64,000 nucleotides of DNA from Spirosoma sp. 48-14 (GCF_001898575.1 NZ_MKUD01000031.1:28370-92369), one strand, 5' to 3'; positions 44,561 to 52,183 are shown, counted from the first letter of the stretch. The notes: generated by a model not told the origin, from the letters alone. Translations and numbers: made by a program.

Positions 44561-45130
44561 ATGAAAAAGCTCATACAAACCCGGTTTGGTAGCCCGGACG
44601 GTAACTGCTTTCCTACCTGTTTAGCCTGCCTGCTGGATTACGACAATCCAGACGACTTTTTACAATTTCAGCTTTGGTACGATGTGGCTGGCGCGCATTG
44701 GATGGCGGAACTGCAAAAGTACCTCATCCAAAAACACGGCGTCATGATCTTTAGTCTGGTCAAACCCTATGATGGTATGCTGTATCTGCGGGGCGTGGAA
44801 ACCGAGCTCGGTATTGAACACGAAACGATCTGGAAGGATGGCGAACTGTTTCACGACCCAAACCCGAATCGACTCGCTATCTGGTCCGATGGCAGCATTC
44901 ATCCGGTCGATCAGCAGTTTCTGGCTTTTGCCGATGAGCGAACGTTTCGGGATGCGTTTGAGGGATTGTTTGTGTCAGTGGCTGAGTTTACGGCTTTCTG
45001 GGATCACGATCAGACGATAGGTCCGTTTCTGTTTCCGACTGACCGGATTGACACGATGCGCCAACGGGCGATTGATCAGCACGAACAGTTTGGGAAGTCC
45101 GTCGAAGCCGAAGCCAGTGACCGTCCATGA
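44561..45130 (+). CDS. Phage protein with papain-like (Cys-His-Asp) motif
   Basis: A 189-residue cytosolic protein. Its N-terminus SPDGNCFPTCLACLLD carries a Cys16 like the nucleophile of papain-like folds. GIEHETI (His87) and LFHDPNPNR (Asp99) follow at the usual distances for a Cys-His-Asp triad. Similar GNC...H...HDPHP proteins are common in phage early regions and are of unknown function. Whether it cleaves peptides, acts as a deubiquitinase/deamidase-like hydrolase or only binds is unknown. It starts a chain of genes joined by ATGA overlaps. Confidence 0.65.
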   Translation: MKKLIQTRFGSPDGNCFPTCLACLLDYDNPDDFLQFQLWYDVAGAHWMAELQKYLIQKHGVMIFSLVKPYDGMLYLRGVETELGIEHETIWKDGELFHDPNPNRLAIWSDGSIHPVDQQFLAFADERTFRDAFEGLFVSVAEFTAFWDHDQTIGPFLFPTDRIDTMRQRAIDQHEQFGKSVEAEASDRP

Positions 45131-45453
45131 ACCAACAACACACACCCGGCCCCTGGAAAGTCAGCGATCAGAATGACCAAGCGGTTGTAACAGCCATTGG
45201 TGATTTTTACTGGTGGTCTTGGGTACACCTACCCCATCAGCATGAGCAGTATGGCATAAATCCACAGGCTGATGCCCGACTCATTGCAGCGGCCCCTGAA
45301 CTCCTCGAAGCCTTGATTCTCTCCGTCAAAGACGCTCAGACGAGTTATCGGGTAATCAGCGAAGCCAACAAGGAAATGGGATTTGATGCGCCGAAAAAAC
45401 CGCTTTGGCTCCAACAGGCTGAAGCGGTTATTCAAAAAGTAACGCAGCCATGA
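45127..45453 (+). CDS. Phage protein of the HTPGPW type
   Basis: A 108-residue protein with the two marks of a widespread uncharacterised phage family: HTPGPWKVS near the N-terminus and ADARLIAAAPELLEAL in the middle. C-terminal helices are charged. It overlaps the upstream gene by ATGA, so translation is coupled. The family is frequent next to replication and modification genes, with no known function. Confidence 0.75.
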   Translation: MNQQHTPGPWKVSDQNDQAVVTAIGDFYWWSWVHLPHQHEQYGINPQADARLIAAAPELLEALILSVKDAQTSYRVISEANKEMGFDAPKKPLWLQQAEAVIQKVTQP

Positions 45454-45644
45454 ACACCCTATCAACCGAAATCACCGACGGCTGCCGGGTGCGCGTCGAG
45501 GTCTATCACCGGGGTTTCCATCAGCGCAACTTCGTTGGCAAATGCGTCGGCTGGACTACCAAAGGGCTGGTTCGCGCCATCGAAGACGGGAAAAGTAATG
45601 TGAAAACGTATAGTTCAGAACACGTTAGAAAGATAAAATCATGA
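45450..45644 (+). CDS. Small basic phage protein
   Basis: A 64-residue protein with alternating polar and hydrophobic residues (CRVRVEVYHRGFHQRNFVGK, then GLVRAIEDGKSNVKTYSSEH), suggesting a small beta-barrel (SH3- or KOW-like). It ends in a basic tail (VRKIKS). It overlaps both neighbours by ATGA. Function unknown. Confidence 0.65.
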   Translation: MNTLSTEITDGCRVRVEVYHRGFHQRNFVGKCVGWTTKGLVRAIEDGKSNVKTYSSEHVRKIKS

Positions 45645-45904
45645 GCAAGCTGAAAATTGAAACGACCTGCTTTCAACTCAAGCATGGTCATCTGCGGCTC
45701 GATGTACATGGGGTAAAGCAGACCTATCTGGAAGGTGTTTACATGCATTCGTTAGGCGTAGTGCATGTATACTGCGAAAAAGCCTACTGTCGGATTGATA
45801 CCAGTTGGGGTGCTACCTGGTACATGCGTGAGCGACGAGATCAGCCAACTCCCCGACAGATCAGTAATTTCTGTCGCCAACTTCTAAAAGACATTCATTC
45901 ATGA
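45641..45904 (+). CDS. Small phage protein, unknown
   Basis: An 87-residue protein with five cysteines and several histidines (TTCFQLKHGHLRLDVHG, VYCEKAYCRIDTSW), but no regular zinc-finger spacing. The C-terminal helix ISNFCRQLLKDIH is basic. ATGA overlaps join it to the genes on both sides, so it belongs to the same early operon. Function unknown. Confidence 0.65.
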   Translation: MSKLKIETTCFQLKHGHLRLDVHGVKQTYLEGVYMHSLGVVHVYCEKAYCRIDTSWGATWYMRERRDQPTPRQISNFCRQLLKDIHS

Positions 45905-46509
45905 CAACTGACCTACAACCGATAAACTTATCGCTCGATTCGCCGACTGGCTACGAGCTTCTGCGCGAATCACTCAACGATTTCCGCAACTCGCTGGCCA
46001 GTCTGCCAACGACCTGCGAGAATCCCGACGATCAACAGCGACTCGTTCAGATCATCGCAGAGGGCAACAAGCTGATTAAAACCGTCGAAGAGGAGCGGCT
46101 AAAGATTACCCGCGAAATCGACAAACAGAAACAGCACTGGATTTCGGAACAGCGTAAGCTAACTGACCCAATCGAAACGGCTCTTGCTCCCTACAAACAG
46201 TCGGTTCATGCCTACAACGTCGAACGGGTTCGCCAGATTCGCGAAGCAGAGGACTTGCAACGACAGGCGGAACAGGCCTTGATCGAACAGAACGGACAGG
46301 CGGACTGGTTACAGGCGAAGACGCGTCCTGAACACAATCCGAAGGGCGTACAGATGCGCTGGACGTTTGAGGTGGAATCGCTGACGATGGTACCGAATCA
46401 GTTTTTGCAGGTCAACGAAAAGGCGGTTCGGGAAGCGATCAGTCGGGGTATGCGTAACATTGATGGCCTTAAGATTTATCAGGAACCTATCAGCACGTTT
46501 CGAGCATGA
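45901..46509 (+). CDS. Phage protein with coiled coil, recombination-cluster type
   Basis: A 202-residue protein. A long charged helical region (about 40-140, with EEERLKITREIDKQKQHWIS and EAEDLQRQAEQALIEQNGQ) leads to a conserved end reading MRWTFEVESLTMVPNQFLQV, NEKAVREAISRGMRNIDGLK and IYQEPIS. This pattern is common in phage proteins located with RecT/nuclease or modification genes. Its exact function is unknown. Its stop overlaps, by ATGA, the start codon of a remnant methyltransferase frame at 46506, evidence that a methyltransferase gene once followed directly. Confidence 0.75.
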   Translation: MTTDLQPINLSLDSPTGYELLRESLNDFRNSLASLPTTCENPDDQQRLVQIIAEGNKLIKTVEEERLKITREIDKQKQHWISEQRKLTDPIETALAPYKQSVHAYNVERVRQIREAEDLQRQAEQALIEQNGQADWLQAKTRPEHNPKGVQMRWTFEVESLTMVPNQFLQVNEKAVREAISRGMRNIDGLKIYQEPISTFRA

Positions 46510-46580
46510 TTACACTAACAGATATGTTTTGTGGTTGTATTGATAATCAGCTAGTTATTTCGTATATTATAGATATATAA
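46506..46580 (+). pseudogene. Remnant 5' end of a cytosine-C5 methyltransferase gene
   Basis: The frame starts with ATG at 46506 (ATGA overlap with the upstream stop) and reads MITLTDMFCGC before losing similarity and stopping at 46578-46580. This matches VTLTDLFCGC of the intact methyltransferase 600 bases downstream, whose motif I continues GGSSTGA. The DNA is related but not identical (for example TTTTGTGGTTGT against TTTTGTGGATGT). I read it as the original start of the gene, cut at motif I when the HNH gene entered. Confidence 0.75.
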
Positions 46581-46592
46581 CTGGCTTCGATT

Positions 46593-47129
46593 ATGTATAA
46601 AACAACACCCAAACGCTTACAGCCCACTCTTAAAAACCCAGATCGTATCTGCGTAGTCTGTAATAAGCCTTATACGGCAAAGGCACCTCTTCAAAAGACC
46701 TGTAGCATCGAATGTCGGGGAATTAATAATGCACCTAGACACCAGCGATTCAAGGATAAGAATCCCGATGCAATGAAGGGGTACAACAAAAACCGAATTC
46801 AGAAAGACCCCGATTATTGGCGCAAAAAGATAGAGAAAGAGCGTGTGCGGGTATTGGAGGCATTGGGTGGTAAGTGTATTGTTTGCGGAGCGACTAATAA
46901 GAACTGGCTTCATGTTGACTACATCCCAACAATGGTGGGAACAGGTATGCGACATCCCAGGCATCCCAAATGGGTGATTGAGCATAAGGAAGACTTTCGG
47001 ATTCTATGCGCCAACCACCATTACGAATTAACCATCACTGGCAGAATTGAAGGAAGCGACATCGTTCAACACGCCAAACAGGCCTACTATAAGAAATCAG
47101 ACAATGAAAAACATAATTCATCCGAGTGA
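46593..47129 (+). CDS. HNH endonuclease, probable homing endonuclease
   Basis: A 178-residue protein. An N-terminal four-cysteine zinc finger (Cys20, Cys23, Cys37, Cys41) precedes a basic linker. The HNH-like core contains CIVCG (Cys95, Cys98), WLHVDYI (His107, Asp109) and LCANHHYEL (Cys139, Asn141, His142). The last His of the usual HVDH is Tyr110. Coding is AT-richer than the surrounding early genes. It lies exactly between the remnant and the intact start of the methyltransferase gene and overlaps the latter by 26 bases, typical of a free-standing homing endonuclease that carries a replacement 5' end for its target gene. Confidence 0.8.
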   Translation: MYKTTPKRLQPTLKNPDRICVVCNKPYTAKAPLQKTCSIECRGINNAPRHQRFKDKNPDAMKGYNKNRIQKDPDYWRKKIEKERVRVLEALGGKCIVCGATNKNWLHVDYIPTMVGTGMRHPRHPKWVIEHKEDFRILCANHHYELTITGRIEGSDIVQHAKQAYYKKSDNEKHNSSE

Positions 47130-48783
47130 AGTAACTTTAACTGACCTCTTTTGTGGATGTGGAGGGTCATCGACTGGCGCGGTCAATATTCCCGGGGTTG
47201 CGGTCCAGTATGCGCTCAATCGCTGGAAGCTGGCCATTGAAAGTCACAACACCAACCACCCGCATACCCATCACGACTGCGCGGATATTTCCGAAACGCA
47301 TCCGGCCCGGTATCAGCGAACTACTGGACTCATCGCGTCACCCGAATGCACGAATCATTCCCTGGCCAAAGGGCAGAAACGGAAGAACCTGCATCAGCAG
47401 GATATCTTTCAGGACAAAGCGTTCGATCCGTCGGCGGTCCGTTCCCGCGCTACGATGTGGGATGTTCCCCGCTTCGCCGAAATCCACAAGTACGAGTTTG
47501 TCATTGTGGAAAACGTCGTTGATGTTCGGATGTGGGTCATGTTCGATGCCTGGCTCAAAGCCATGCATTCACTGGGCTACAAACATGAATGCGTCTACCT
47601 GAACGCCATGTTTGCCCATGATCTGACGGGTAAAAGTTTTGCTCCCCAGTCACGGGACCGGATTTACATCGTGTTCTGGAAGAAAGGGAACCGCAAACCG
47701 GATCTGGATATCCGGCCCAAGGCTCCCTGCCCCAAATGTGGAACGGTTGAGGCCATTCAAACATGGAAACCCAACTGCCGGGCTGGTAAATACAAAACCC
47801 AGTACACGTATCGATGCAGTGTCTGCGCAGCTCCGGTCATTCCGTTTTACTACGCTGCGATCAACGCGCTGGACCTTTCCCTACCGATGGTTCGGATCGG
47901 TGACCGGGAAAAGCTGGGCATGAAACCACTCAGTGTCAACACCCGAAAACGGGTTCAGTATGGGCTGGATAAGTTTGGCAAGGTACTGACCATTGTGGAC
48001 CAGCGGAATCAATTTGGTAGTGAGTCGGCTCGCATTCGTAACGCCGAAACGGAAGCCTTAAACGCCCAATCAACGGGTTATAGTAGTTACCTGTTTTCGC
48101 CCTTCCTGTTCAACATGCTGCATTCACAGGCACAGAATGTAGTGGCCAGGGGTGTTAGTGATGAGGTCTTCCCGACTCAGACCACAAAGGAAAGTTTGGG
48201 ATTCGTTTCCCCTCAGCCGTTTCTGTTAGCCAATCGGGATGTATCACCAGCACGCTCAATGACTGAAGTGATGCATACGCAAACTTCGGTCAATCAGGAA
48301 ATCCTGATTGCACCACCGGGTTCGTTTCTGTTTGCTCAGGAGAAAAACAGTAAAGGCAATTCGGTGAATGATGTATTGCCAACGGTCACGACCATCAATA
48401 ATCAGTTTGGCTTCGTCGTGCCCATTCATGGAACAGCCAAACCCCGCAATATTCAAACCGATGCGGCCGATACGGTGATGACGACGGGCCACAGTTCATT
48501 GATCATGATGCCTTACCATGGCCAGCCGCAGGTAAACCATGTCTATGAACCGGCATCGACTGTACCAACCCGGGACAGCATTGCGCTGGTGGATGCACGT
48601 CCATCGATCGATGATTGCTATTTCCGTATGCTGCAACCGAAGGAAACGGCTAAAGCGCAGGGCTTTCCGTCGGACTATGTGATACTGGGCAATAAGAGTG
48701 ATCAGCAGAAGCAAATCGGCAACGCGAATCCACCACCGACGATGGAGCTATTAGTTAGTCGCTGCGTCCAATCCCTGCTCTGA
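47104..48783 (+). CDS. DNA cytosine-C5 methyltransferase
   Basis: A 559-residue phage methyltransferase. Motif I is TLTDLFCGCGGSSTGA (residues 11-26). Motif IV is ASPECTNHS with catalytic Cys82, the SPEC variant of the usual PPC. Motif VI is VENV (Glu136) and motif VIII is APQSRDRIYIV. A zinc ribbon is inserted next (CPKCG near 210, CSVC near 240). The target-recognition region (about 325-510) is built from about five repeats of some 37-40 residues with the pattern P-x-x-T-x-T. Motifs IX/X close the protein (FRMLQPKETAKAQGFPSDYV, KQIGNANPP). It probably protects phage DNA from host restriction. Confidence 0.9.
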   Translation: MKNIIHPSEVTLTDLFCGCGGSSTGAVNIPGVAVQYALNRWKLAIESHNTNHPHTHHDCADISETHPARYQRTTGLIASPECTNHSLAKGQKRKNLHQQDIFQDKAFDPSAVRSRATMWDVPRFAEIHKYEFVIVENVVDVRMWVMFDAWLKAMHSLGYKHECVYLNAMFAHDLTGKSFAPQSRDRIYIVFWKKGNRKPDLDIRPKAPCPKCGTVEAIQTWKPNCRAGKYKTQYTYRCSVCAAPVIPFYYAAINALDLSLPMVRIGDREKLGMKPLSVNTRKRVQYGLDKFGKVLTIVDQRNQFGSESARIRNAETEALNAQSTGYSSYLFSPFLFNMLHSQAQNVVARGVSDEVFPTQTTKESLGFVSPQPFLLANRDVSPARSMTEVMHTQTSVNQEILIAPPGSFLFAQEKNSKGNSVNDVLPTVTTINNQFGFVVPIHGTAKPRNIQTDAADTVMTTGHSSLIMMPYHGQPQVNHVYEPASTVPTRDSIALVDARPSIDDCYFRMLQPKETAKAQGFPSDYVILGNKSDQQKQIGNANPPPTMELLVSRCVQSLL

Positions 48784-49026
48784 GGCTTTCGGCGCTGGCC
48801 GCTCCCCTGCGAACTCGACATTTTCAGGTAGCAGCCCCTCTTTGATCAGATACGGCACCATCGTGTCGAACTGCTTGTAGTGTAGCGGACTCCAGTTTAT
48901 GTCTGCCGGTAGTTGATCGGCTGTTGTGAGCGACCAGCCAGCACCGACCTTCCGTTTGATGTGATGGCCAGCTACGCGTAAATACAAATCACCATTCCCC
49001 GCATTGCAAAATAAGTCTCCTTCCAT
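48751..49026 (-). CDS. Small phage protein on the reverse strand
   Basis: A 91-residue protein opening MEGDLFCNAGNGDLYLRVAG, with ADINWSPLHYKQFDTMVPYL in the middle. Composition is that of a real protein and it has a clean ATG. It runs against the methyltransferase gene and their 3' ends overlap by 33 bases. Two small reverse genes (this and the HTH gene at 49270) interrupt the forward layout. Function unknown. Confidence 0.55.
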   Translation of the reverse strand: MEGDLFCNAGNGDLYLRVAGHHIKRKVGAGWSLTTADQLPADINWSPLHYKQFDTMVPYLIKEGLLPENVEFAGERPAPKASEQGLDAATN

Positions 49027-49055
49027 TGTGTAAAACTAATCGTTTCTTTTCACCC

Positions 49056-49235
49056 ATGACACACCACTACTTGATTCCCTCATCAGCACATTCGCTGCTC
49101 GTTATTCTTCTCTGCCTAACAATCCTGTATGCCTGTCAGTTTATCGAACCTGCAAAACCAGTATCGTTGCGGGTGGTCTGTGGCTGGCTGGTTGGGGTAG
49201 GGGTTGGGCTAACGAGGTGGCTGTTTGAGAAATGA
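49056..49235 (+). CDS. Small membrane protein
   Basis: A 59-residue protein with a hydrophobic helix at about 10-28 (AHSLLVILLCLTILYACQF) and a second near 42-53 (VCGWLVGVGVGLTRW), ending in a basic tail. Two short membrane helices would suit a holin-like or superinfection-exclusion protein, but its position far from lysis genes makes this a guess. A terminator follows directly. An in-frame TTG at 49026 is less likely than the ATG here. Confidence 0.5.
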   Translation: MTHHYLIPSSAHSLLVILLCLTILYACQFIEPAKPVSLRVVCGWLVGVGVGLTRWLFEK

Positions 49236-49243
49236 GCAAATAG

Positions 49244-49271
49244 AGTCCGGCCAGCGAGTCGGGCTTTTTTT
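49244..49271 (+). terminator. Rho-independent terminator
   Basis: AGTCCG (49244-49249) pairs with CGGGCT (49260-49265, one G-T pair) and a run of seven T follows. It ends the transcript carrying the small membrane-protein gene. Confidence 0.65.
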
Positions 49272-49584
49272 ATGATTGAACCCGGATAATGTATTCAGTT
49301 TTACTGCCGACCTGACGTACTTCGAGGCTGGCCCCCTGGCTGGATAACTTGCTGAGTTGCATGGGACCCTCGTCGAGCAGGAGCCAGTTCGGATTGCAGT
49401 CCAGTTCGATCAGCTTATATACCGTTCGAATCGTTACATCCTGCCGACCCTTTTCGATGGCCGACACGGCCGTCTGATCCAGTTCGATGCGCTGACCAAA
49501 TTCGGTTTGCGATAGTCCCAAGTGTTTACGATACTGACGAAACCGATCGGCCAGTGTGTTGTAATGTTCGATGGAAGTTGCCAT
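49270..49584 (-). CDS. XRE-family HTH regulator
   Basis: A 104-residue Cro/CI-type regulator. The HTH domain covers about residues 10-70: LADRFRQYRKHLGLSQTEFG, QRIELDQTAVSAIEKGRQDV and TIRTVYKLIELDCNPNWLL, with the recognition helix around DQTAVSAIEKG. It is divergent from the packaging genes. Three copies of a TATTTTAC-containing palindrome lie near the forward promoters it could control. It is therefore a candidate regulator of late or structural genes, separate from the repressor at 43027. Confidence 0.85.
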   Translation of the reverse strand: MATSIEHYNTLADRFRQYRKHLGLSQTEFGQRIELDQTAVSAIEKGRQDVTIRTVYKLIELDCNPNWLLLDEGPMQLSKLSSQGASLEVRQVGSKTEYIIRVQS

Positions 49585-49645
49585 TCAAGAAGCGTGTTAT
49601 GCGGATTATCCGAATTGTCTTGTAAAAGTGCGGGAAACTACGTTT

Positions 49646-49660
49646 TTTTATCGTAAAATA
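49646..49660. promoter_or_regulatory. Operator-like palindrome, site 1
   Basis: On the reverse strand this reads TATTTTACGATAAAA, sharing TATTTTAC-n-n-TAAA with sites at 49957 and 52339. It sits in the divergent space between the XRE regulator and the forward gene at 49700. Confidence 0.5.
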
Positions 49661-49699
49661 GTAAGAAAGGAAGTACGCACGTTTGAACGCACGTTAATC

Positions 49700-49948
49700 A
49701 TGATCATTACCGATGAAATCGAGCAGAATCTTCGTCAGCGGCTCAGAGCGACAGAGGGCGGCATTGTAGGGGCAGCGGCCTGCGGGGGTATCTCGGCCCG
49801 GGCGGCTACCAAGCTGTTTGCCCGGCAGAACGTTCGCCAACTGACCTATGACGCGTTTGTGAGTGGCCTGTCGATTCTGGAAGAGGTTGAAGCCAATCGA
49901 CGGTGCGCTAACACGGAAAAATCGAAAGGCGCTCGGATCGCTGTTTAG
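49700..49948 (+). CDS. Small phage protein before terminase
   Basis: An 82-residue protein (MIITDEIEQNLRQRLRATEG onward) with a helical, charged composition and a basic C-terminus. The segment AAACGGISARAATKLFARQN is compatible with a DNA-binding helix-turn-helix, but I am not certain. An upstream in-frame ATG at 49571 would overlap the divergent regulator and run through its operator-like sequence, so 49700 is preferred. A tandem ACGCACGTT repeat lies just upstream (49673-49697). Confidence 0.55.
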   Translation: MIITDEIEQNLRQRLRATEGGIVGAAACGGISARAATKLFARQNVRQLTYDAFVSGLSILEEVEANRRCANTEKSKGARIAV

Positions 49949-49956
49949 TTTTATCG

Positions 49957-49972
49957 TATTTTACTATAAATA
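49957..49972. promoter_or_regulatory. Operator-like palindrome, site 2
   Basis: TATTTTACTATAAATA, the second copy of the TATTTTAC palindrome, lies just upstream of the terminase small-subunit start at 49983, where it could control the packaging operon. Confidence 0.5.
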
Positions 49973-49982
49973 ATCGTAAAGT

Positions 49983-50540
49983 ATGGAGAGTACTGATATT
50001 TTGACCGAGGTTAAAGCAGCCTGGGATCGGCTGAATCGTCGTCAGAAGGCATTCGTTGCGGCTTACTGTCGCCATGGCAATCAGACCCGGGCGGCTATTG
50101 AAGCAGGTTATACGGCCGACAGCGCATCGAATCAGGGCTACCGGATGATGAGGAATGAAGACGTCAAGCTCGTCATTTCCGATCTCATGGAAAAGATGGG
50201 TATGTCAGTCGGCGAAGCGATCGGCCGAATGGCGGTCTGGGCACGGGGTTCGCTCGATCCGTTTCTGACCGAATCGGGGGATATTGACATCAACAGCGAT
50301 CAGGCCAGAGAAAACCTGACGGTTGTCAAGAAGTACAAAAAACGCCGAACGGTCACGACGGGGCCGAATGACTTCGAGTCAGTGACCGAAACGGTTGAGA
50401 TTGAACTCTATGATGCGAAAGACGCGGTTGATAAGGTCTTGCAGCTCCACGGCCGCTATAAACAGCTACCCGGCGATGCGAATCAGCCGAAACAGATTCA
50501 ATCCTACAAGATGCCGGATGGTACGGTTATTACTTTTTAA
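49983..50540 (+). CDS. terS: Terminase small subunit
   Basis: A 185-residue DNA-recognition subunit of the packaging motor. The N-terminal helix-turn-helix region reads RLNRRQKAFVAAYCRHGNQT, RAAIEAGYTADSASNQGYRM and the typical LMRN-like phrase MRNEDVKLVISDLME, as in the Terminase_2 family. The C-terminal half is charged, for oligomerisation and contact with the large subunit. The large-subunit gene starts three bases downstream. The start is the first ATG after an operator-like site. Confidence 0.88.
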   Translation: MESTDILTEVKAAWDRLNRRQKAFVAAYCRHGNQTRAAIEAGYTADSASNQGYRMMRNEDVKLVISDLMEKMGMSVGEAIGRMAVWARGSLDPFLTESGDIDINSDQARENLTVVKKYKKRRTVTTGPNDFESVTETVEIELYDAKDAVDKVLQLHGRYKQLPGDANQPKQIQSYKMPDGTVITF

Positions 50541-50543
50541 ACT

Positions 50544-51974
50544 ATGTCAGTCGCTCCCGTTCACCATACACAGGTTAACTTCGACCCTGGCCTATTCCCC
50601 AAAGCGGCCGAACTGTTTCATGCGGCTCATTCGGGTAAGTACAATACGATTGTGTGTATTGGCAGTATTCGCGGGGGCAAATCATTCGGTGTTGGTGGCG
50701 TACTGATGACGTTACACAAGCGTTATCCACATTCCCGGTCGATTGTTGTGCGGGATACGCTGGCTAACCTAAGAACAACGACACTGCCTACCATTGAAAA
50801 GCTGATGCCGACAGGATTTGTTAAGCAGTTCAAGGGTGATCCGCAGTTTCAGTGGAAGTTTACCAATGGGAGTAGTTTTCAGTTCTTTGCCGAGCAGGAC
50901 AGCGCTGACCCCGAACGAAAACGCTGGAACGGTTTGGAAGTAAATTATATCTGGCTGGAACAGGGCGAGGAGCTTCAGGAAACGACCTACGAAAAGGCAC
51001 TCGAACGGCGGGGTAGTTACTTTATTCCCTCCCATATTGGCCCAACTCCTCCCAGTATCATATTTATTACGCTCAATCCAACCGATACATGGGGACGGCA
51101 GTTTTATGATATGTGGGTTACCAATACGCTGCCTGATAACATCTGCGTGATCAACTTCATGCTGGATGATAACGGGGCACTGGATCCGGCCTTTAAAGAG
51201 TCACTCGAACAGCTAAAGCTTAAAAACCCGGCCAAATACAAGCGGTTCGTCAAGGCGATGTGGGACGTTCGCGAAAAGACGGGCGGGGAGTGGTATCATG
51301 AATTCGATTACCTCAAACATACCCGTAGCAAAGAAGAGGGCGGTGTGCCGTTTCTGCCCGATATTCCCGAAGTACATGGCACGTATGATTTTAATACCGT
51401 GCCCTATATGACGCTGCTGTTGTTCCAGCTTCAACGGGCGAGCATGAAGCTTCAGATTCGGTTTTTCAAAGAATACTGTTACGCGAACCCGAGCAACTCA
51501 ACAGCTAAAGTATCGGAAGCGGCTGCCAAAGATTACCTGATGCCATTTCGAAAGTCGTTTACGTATCACGGTGACAGGCAGGGCGAAAACCGGGTTGAAG
51601 GTGAAGGCAATTTCAGGCGGTTCGACCGTGTTCGATCAACGCTGGCGCCATTTCTGCACAGTCGGTCGAATGGTGTTAATAAGGCGGTCGTCGTGTCTGC
51701 CATCTGGCGGGATTTTATCAATGATGTGCTGGCTGGCAATGTGCCGGACGTTGAGGTACTGATCGATGAGGAGAAATGCCCGAATCTGGTAAAGGACTTA
51801 GGCAATACGAAAGAGGGTCCAGACGGTATCAAAAAGGAGAAGGCCAAAGACGCAAACGGAACGGTTTATGAAAAGAACGGCCACTGCCTATCTGCCTTTA
51901 CCTACGGGGTTGGCGCTGTGCTGTTCGACTATTTCCAGCAGTGGAAAAAACAACGGGGTCGGATTGCAGAATAA
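50544..51974 (+). CDS. terL: Terminase large subunit
   Basis: A 476-residue packaging ATPase-nuclease. Walker A is CIGSIRGGKS near residue 40. The Walker B region is NYIWLEQGEEL, with the hydrophobic strand and a Glu pair. The coupling motif FITLNPTDTWG follows. The RNase H-like nuclease domain begins with YDFNTVPYMTLLLFQ, whose Asp should bind metal, and VLIDEE offers a later acidic ligand. It cuts concatemeric DNA and pumps it into the prohead. A hairpin terminator follows the stop directly. Confidence 0.9.
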   Translation: MSVAPVHHTQVNFDPGLFPKAAELFHAAHSGKYNTIVCIGSIRGGKSFGVGGVLMTLHKRYPHSRSIVVRDTLANLRTTTLPTIEKLMPTGFVKQFKGDPQFQWKFTNGSSFQFFAEQDSADPERKRWNGLEVNYIWLEQGEELQETTYEKALERRGSYFIPSHIGPTPPSIIFITLNPTDTWGRQFYDMWVTNTLPDNICVINFMLDDNGALDPAFKESLEQLKLKNPAKYKRFVKAMWDVREKTGGEWYHEFDYLKHTRSKEEGGVPFLPDIPEVHGTYDFNTVPYMTLLLFQLQRASMKLQIRFFKEYCYANPSNSTAKVSEAAAKDYLMPFRKSFTYHGDRQGENRVEGEGNFRRFDRVRSTLAPFLHSRSNGVNKAVVVSAIWRDFINDVLAGNVPDVEVLIDEEKCPNLVKDLGNTKEGPDGIKKEKAKDANGTVYEKNGHCLSAFTYGVGAVLFDYFQQWKKQRGRIAE

Positions 51975-51977
51975 AAG

Positions 51978-52001
51978 AGCCAGACTGTTACGTCTGGCTT
52001 T
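51978..52001. terminator. Terminator after terL
   Basis: AGCCAGAC (51978-51985) pairs with GTCTGGCT (51992-51999) around a six-base loop, with A- and T-rich flanks. It can serve both the packaging genes and the reverse-strand small gene that ends at 52010. Confidence 0.75.
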
Positions 52002-52009
52002 GTACTGCT

Positions 52010-52183
52010 TTACTCTAAAGTCAGCAAAGGGCCGATGATTGATCCATATAAATCTTTATAGGATTCAGTCCGTCGGTTAAGAAACGTAATTGTCACGCCA
52101 TCAGGACCATTATTGTCCATACTTTCGATGGTTCGCAAATCAATGCGGTGTAGGCTACCATCAAGCCGTGTTAAAGTAAGCAT
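52010..52183 (-). CDS. Small reverse-strand protein, FlbD-like shape
   Basis: A 57-residue protein translated from the reverse strand: MLTLTRLDGSLHRIDLRTIE, then SMDNNGPDGVTITFLNRRTE and a short tail. The pattern 'LTRLDGS.. I.. IE.. GVTITFLN' is like the small FlbD/RNA-chaperone-type beta proteins, but the match is loose. It is flanked by terL and the portal-like gene in the opposite direction, as in a moron (an extra gene with its own control). It ends at the shared terminator. Confidence 0.5.
   Translation of the reverse strand: MLTLTRLDGSLHRIDLRTIESMDNNGPDGVTITFLNRRTESYKDLYGSIIGPLLTLE

Noticed and set aside
46542..47160. Group I intron or intein as explanation of the split methyltransferase
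   Set aside because: Only about 80 bases lie outside the HNH gene, too few for a group I core. Stop codons and a second, complete start of the methyltransferase argue against an intein. The duplicated motif I supports insertion of a stand-alone gene.
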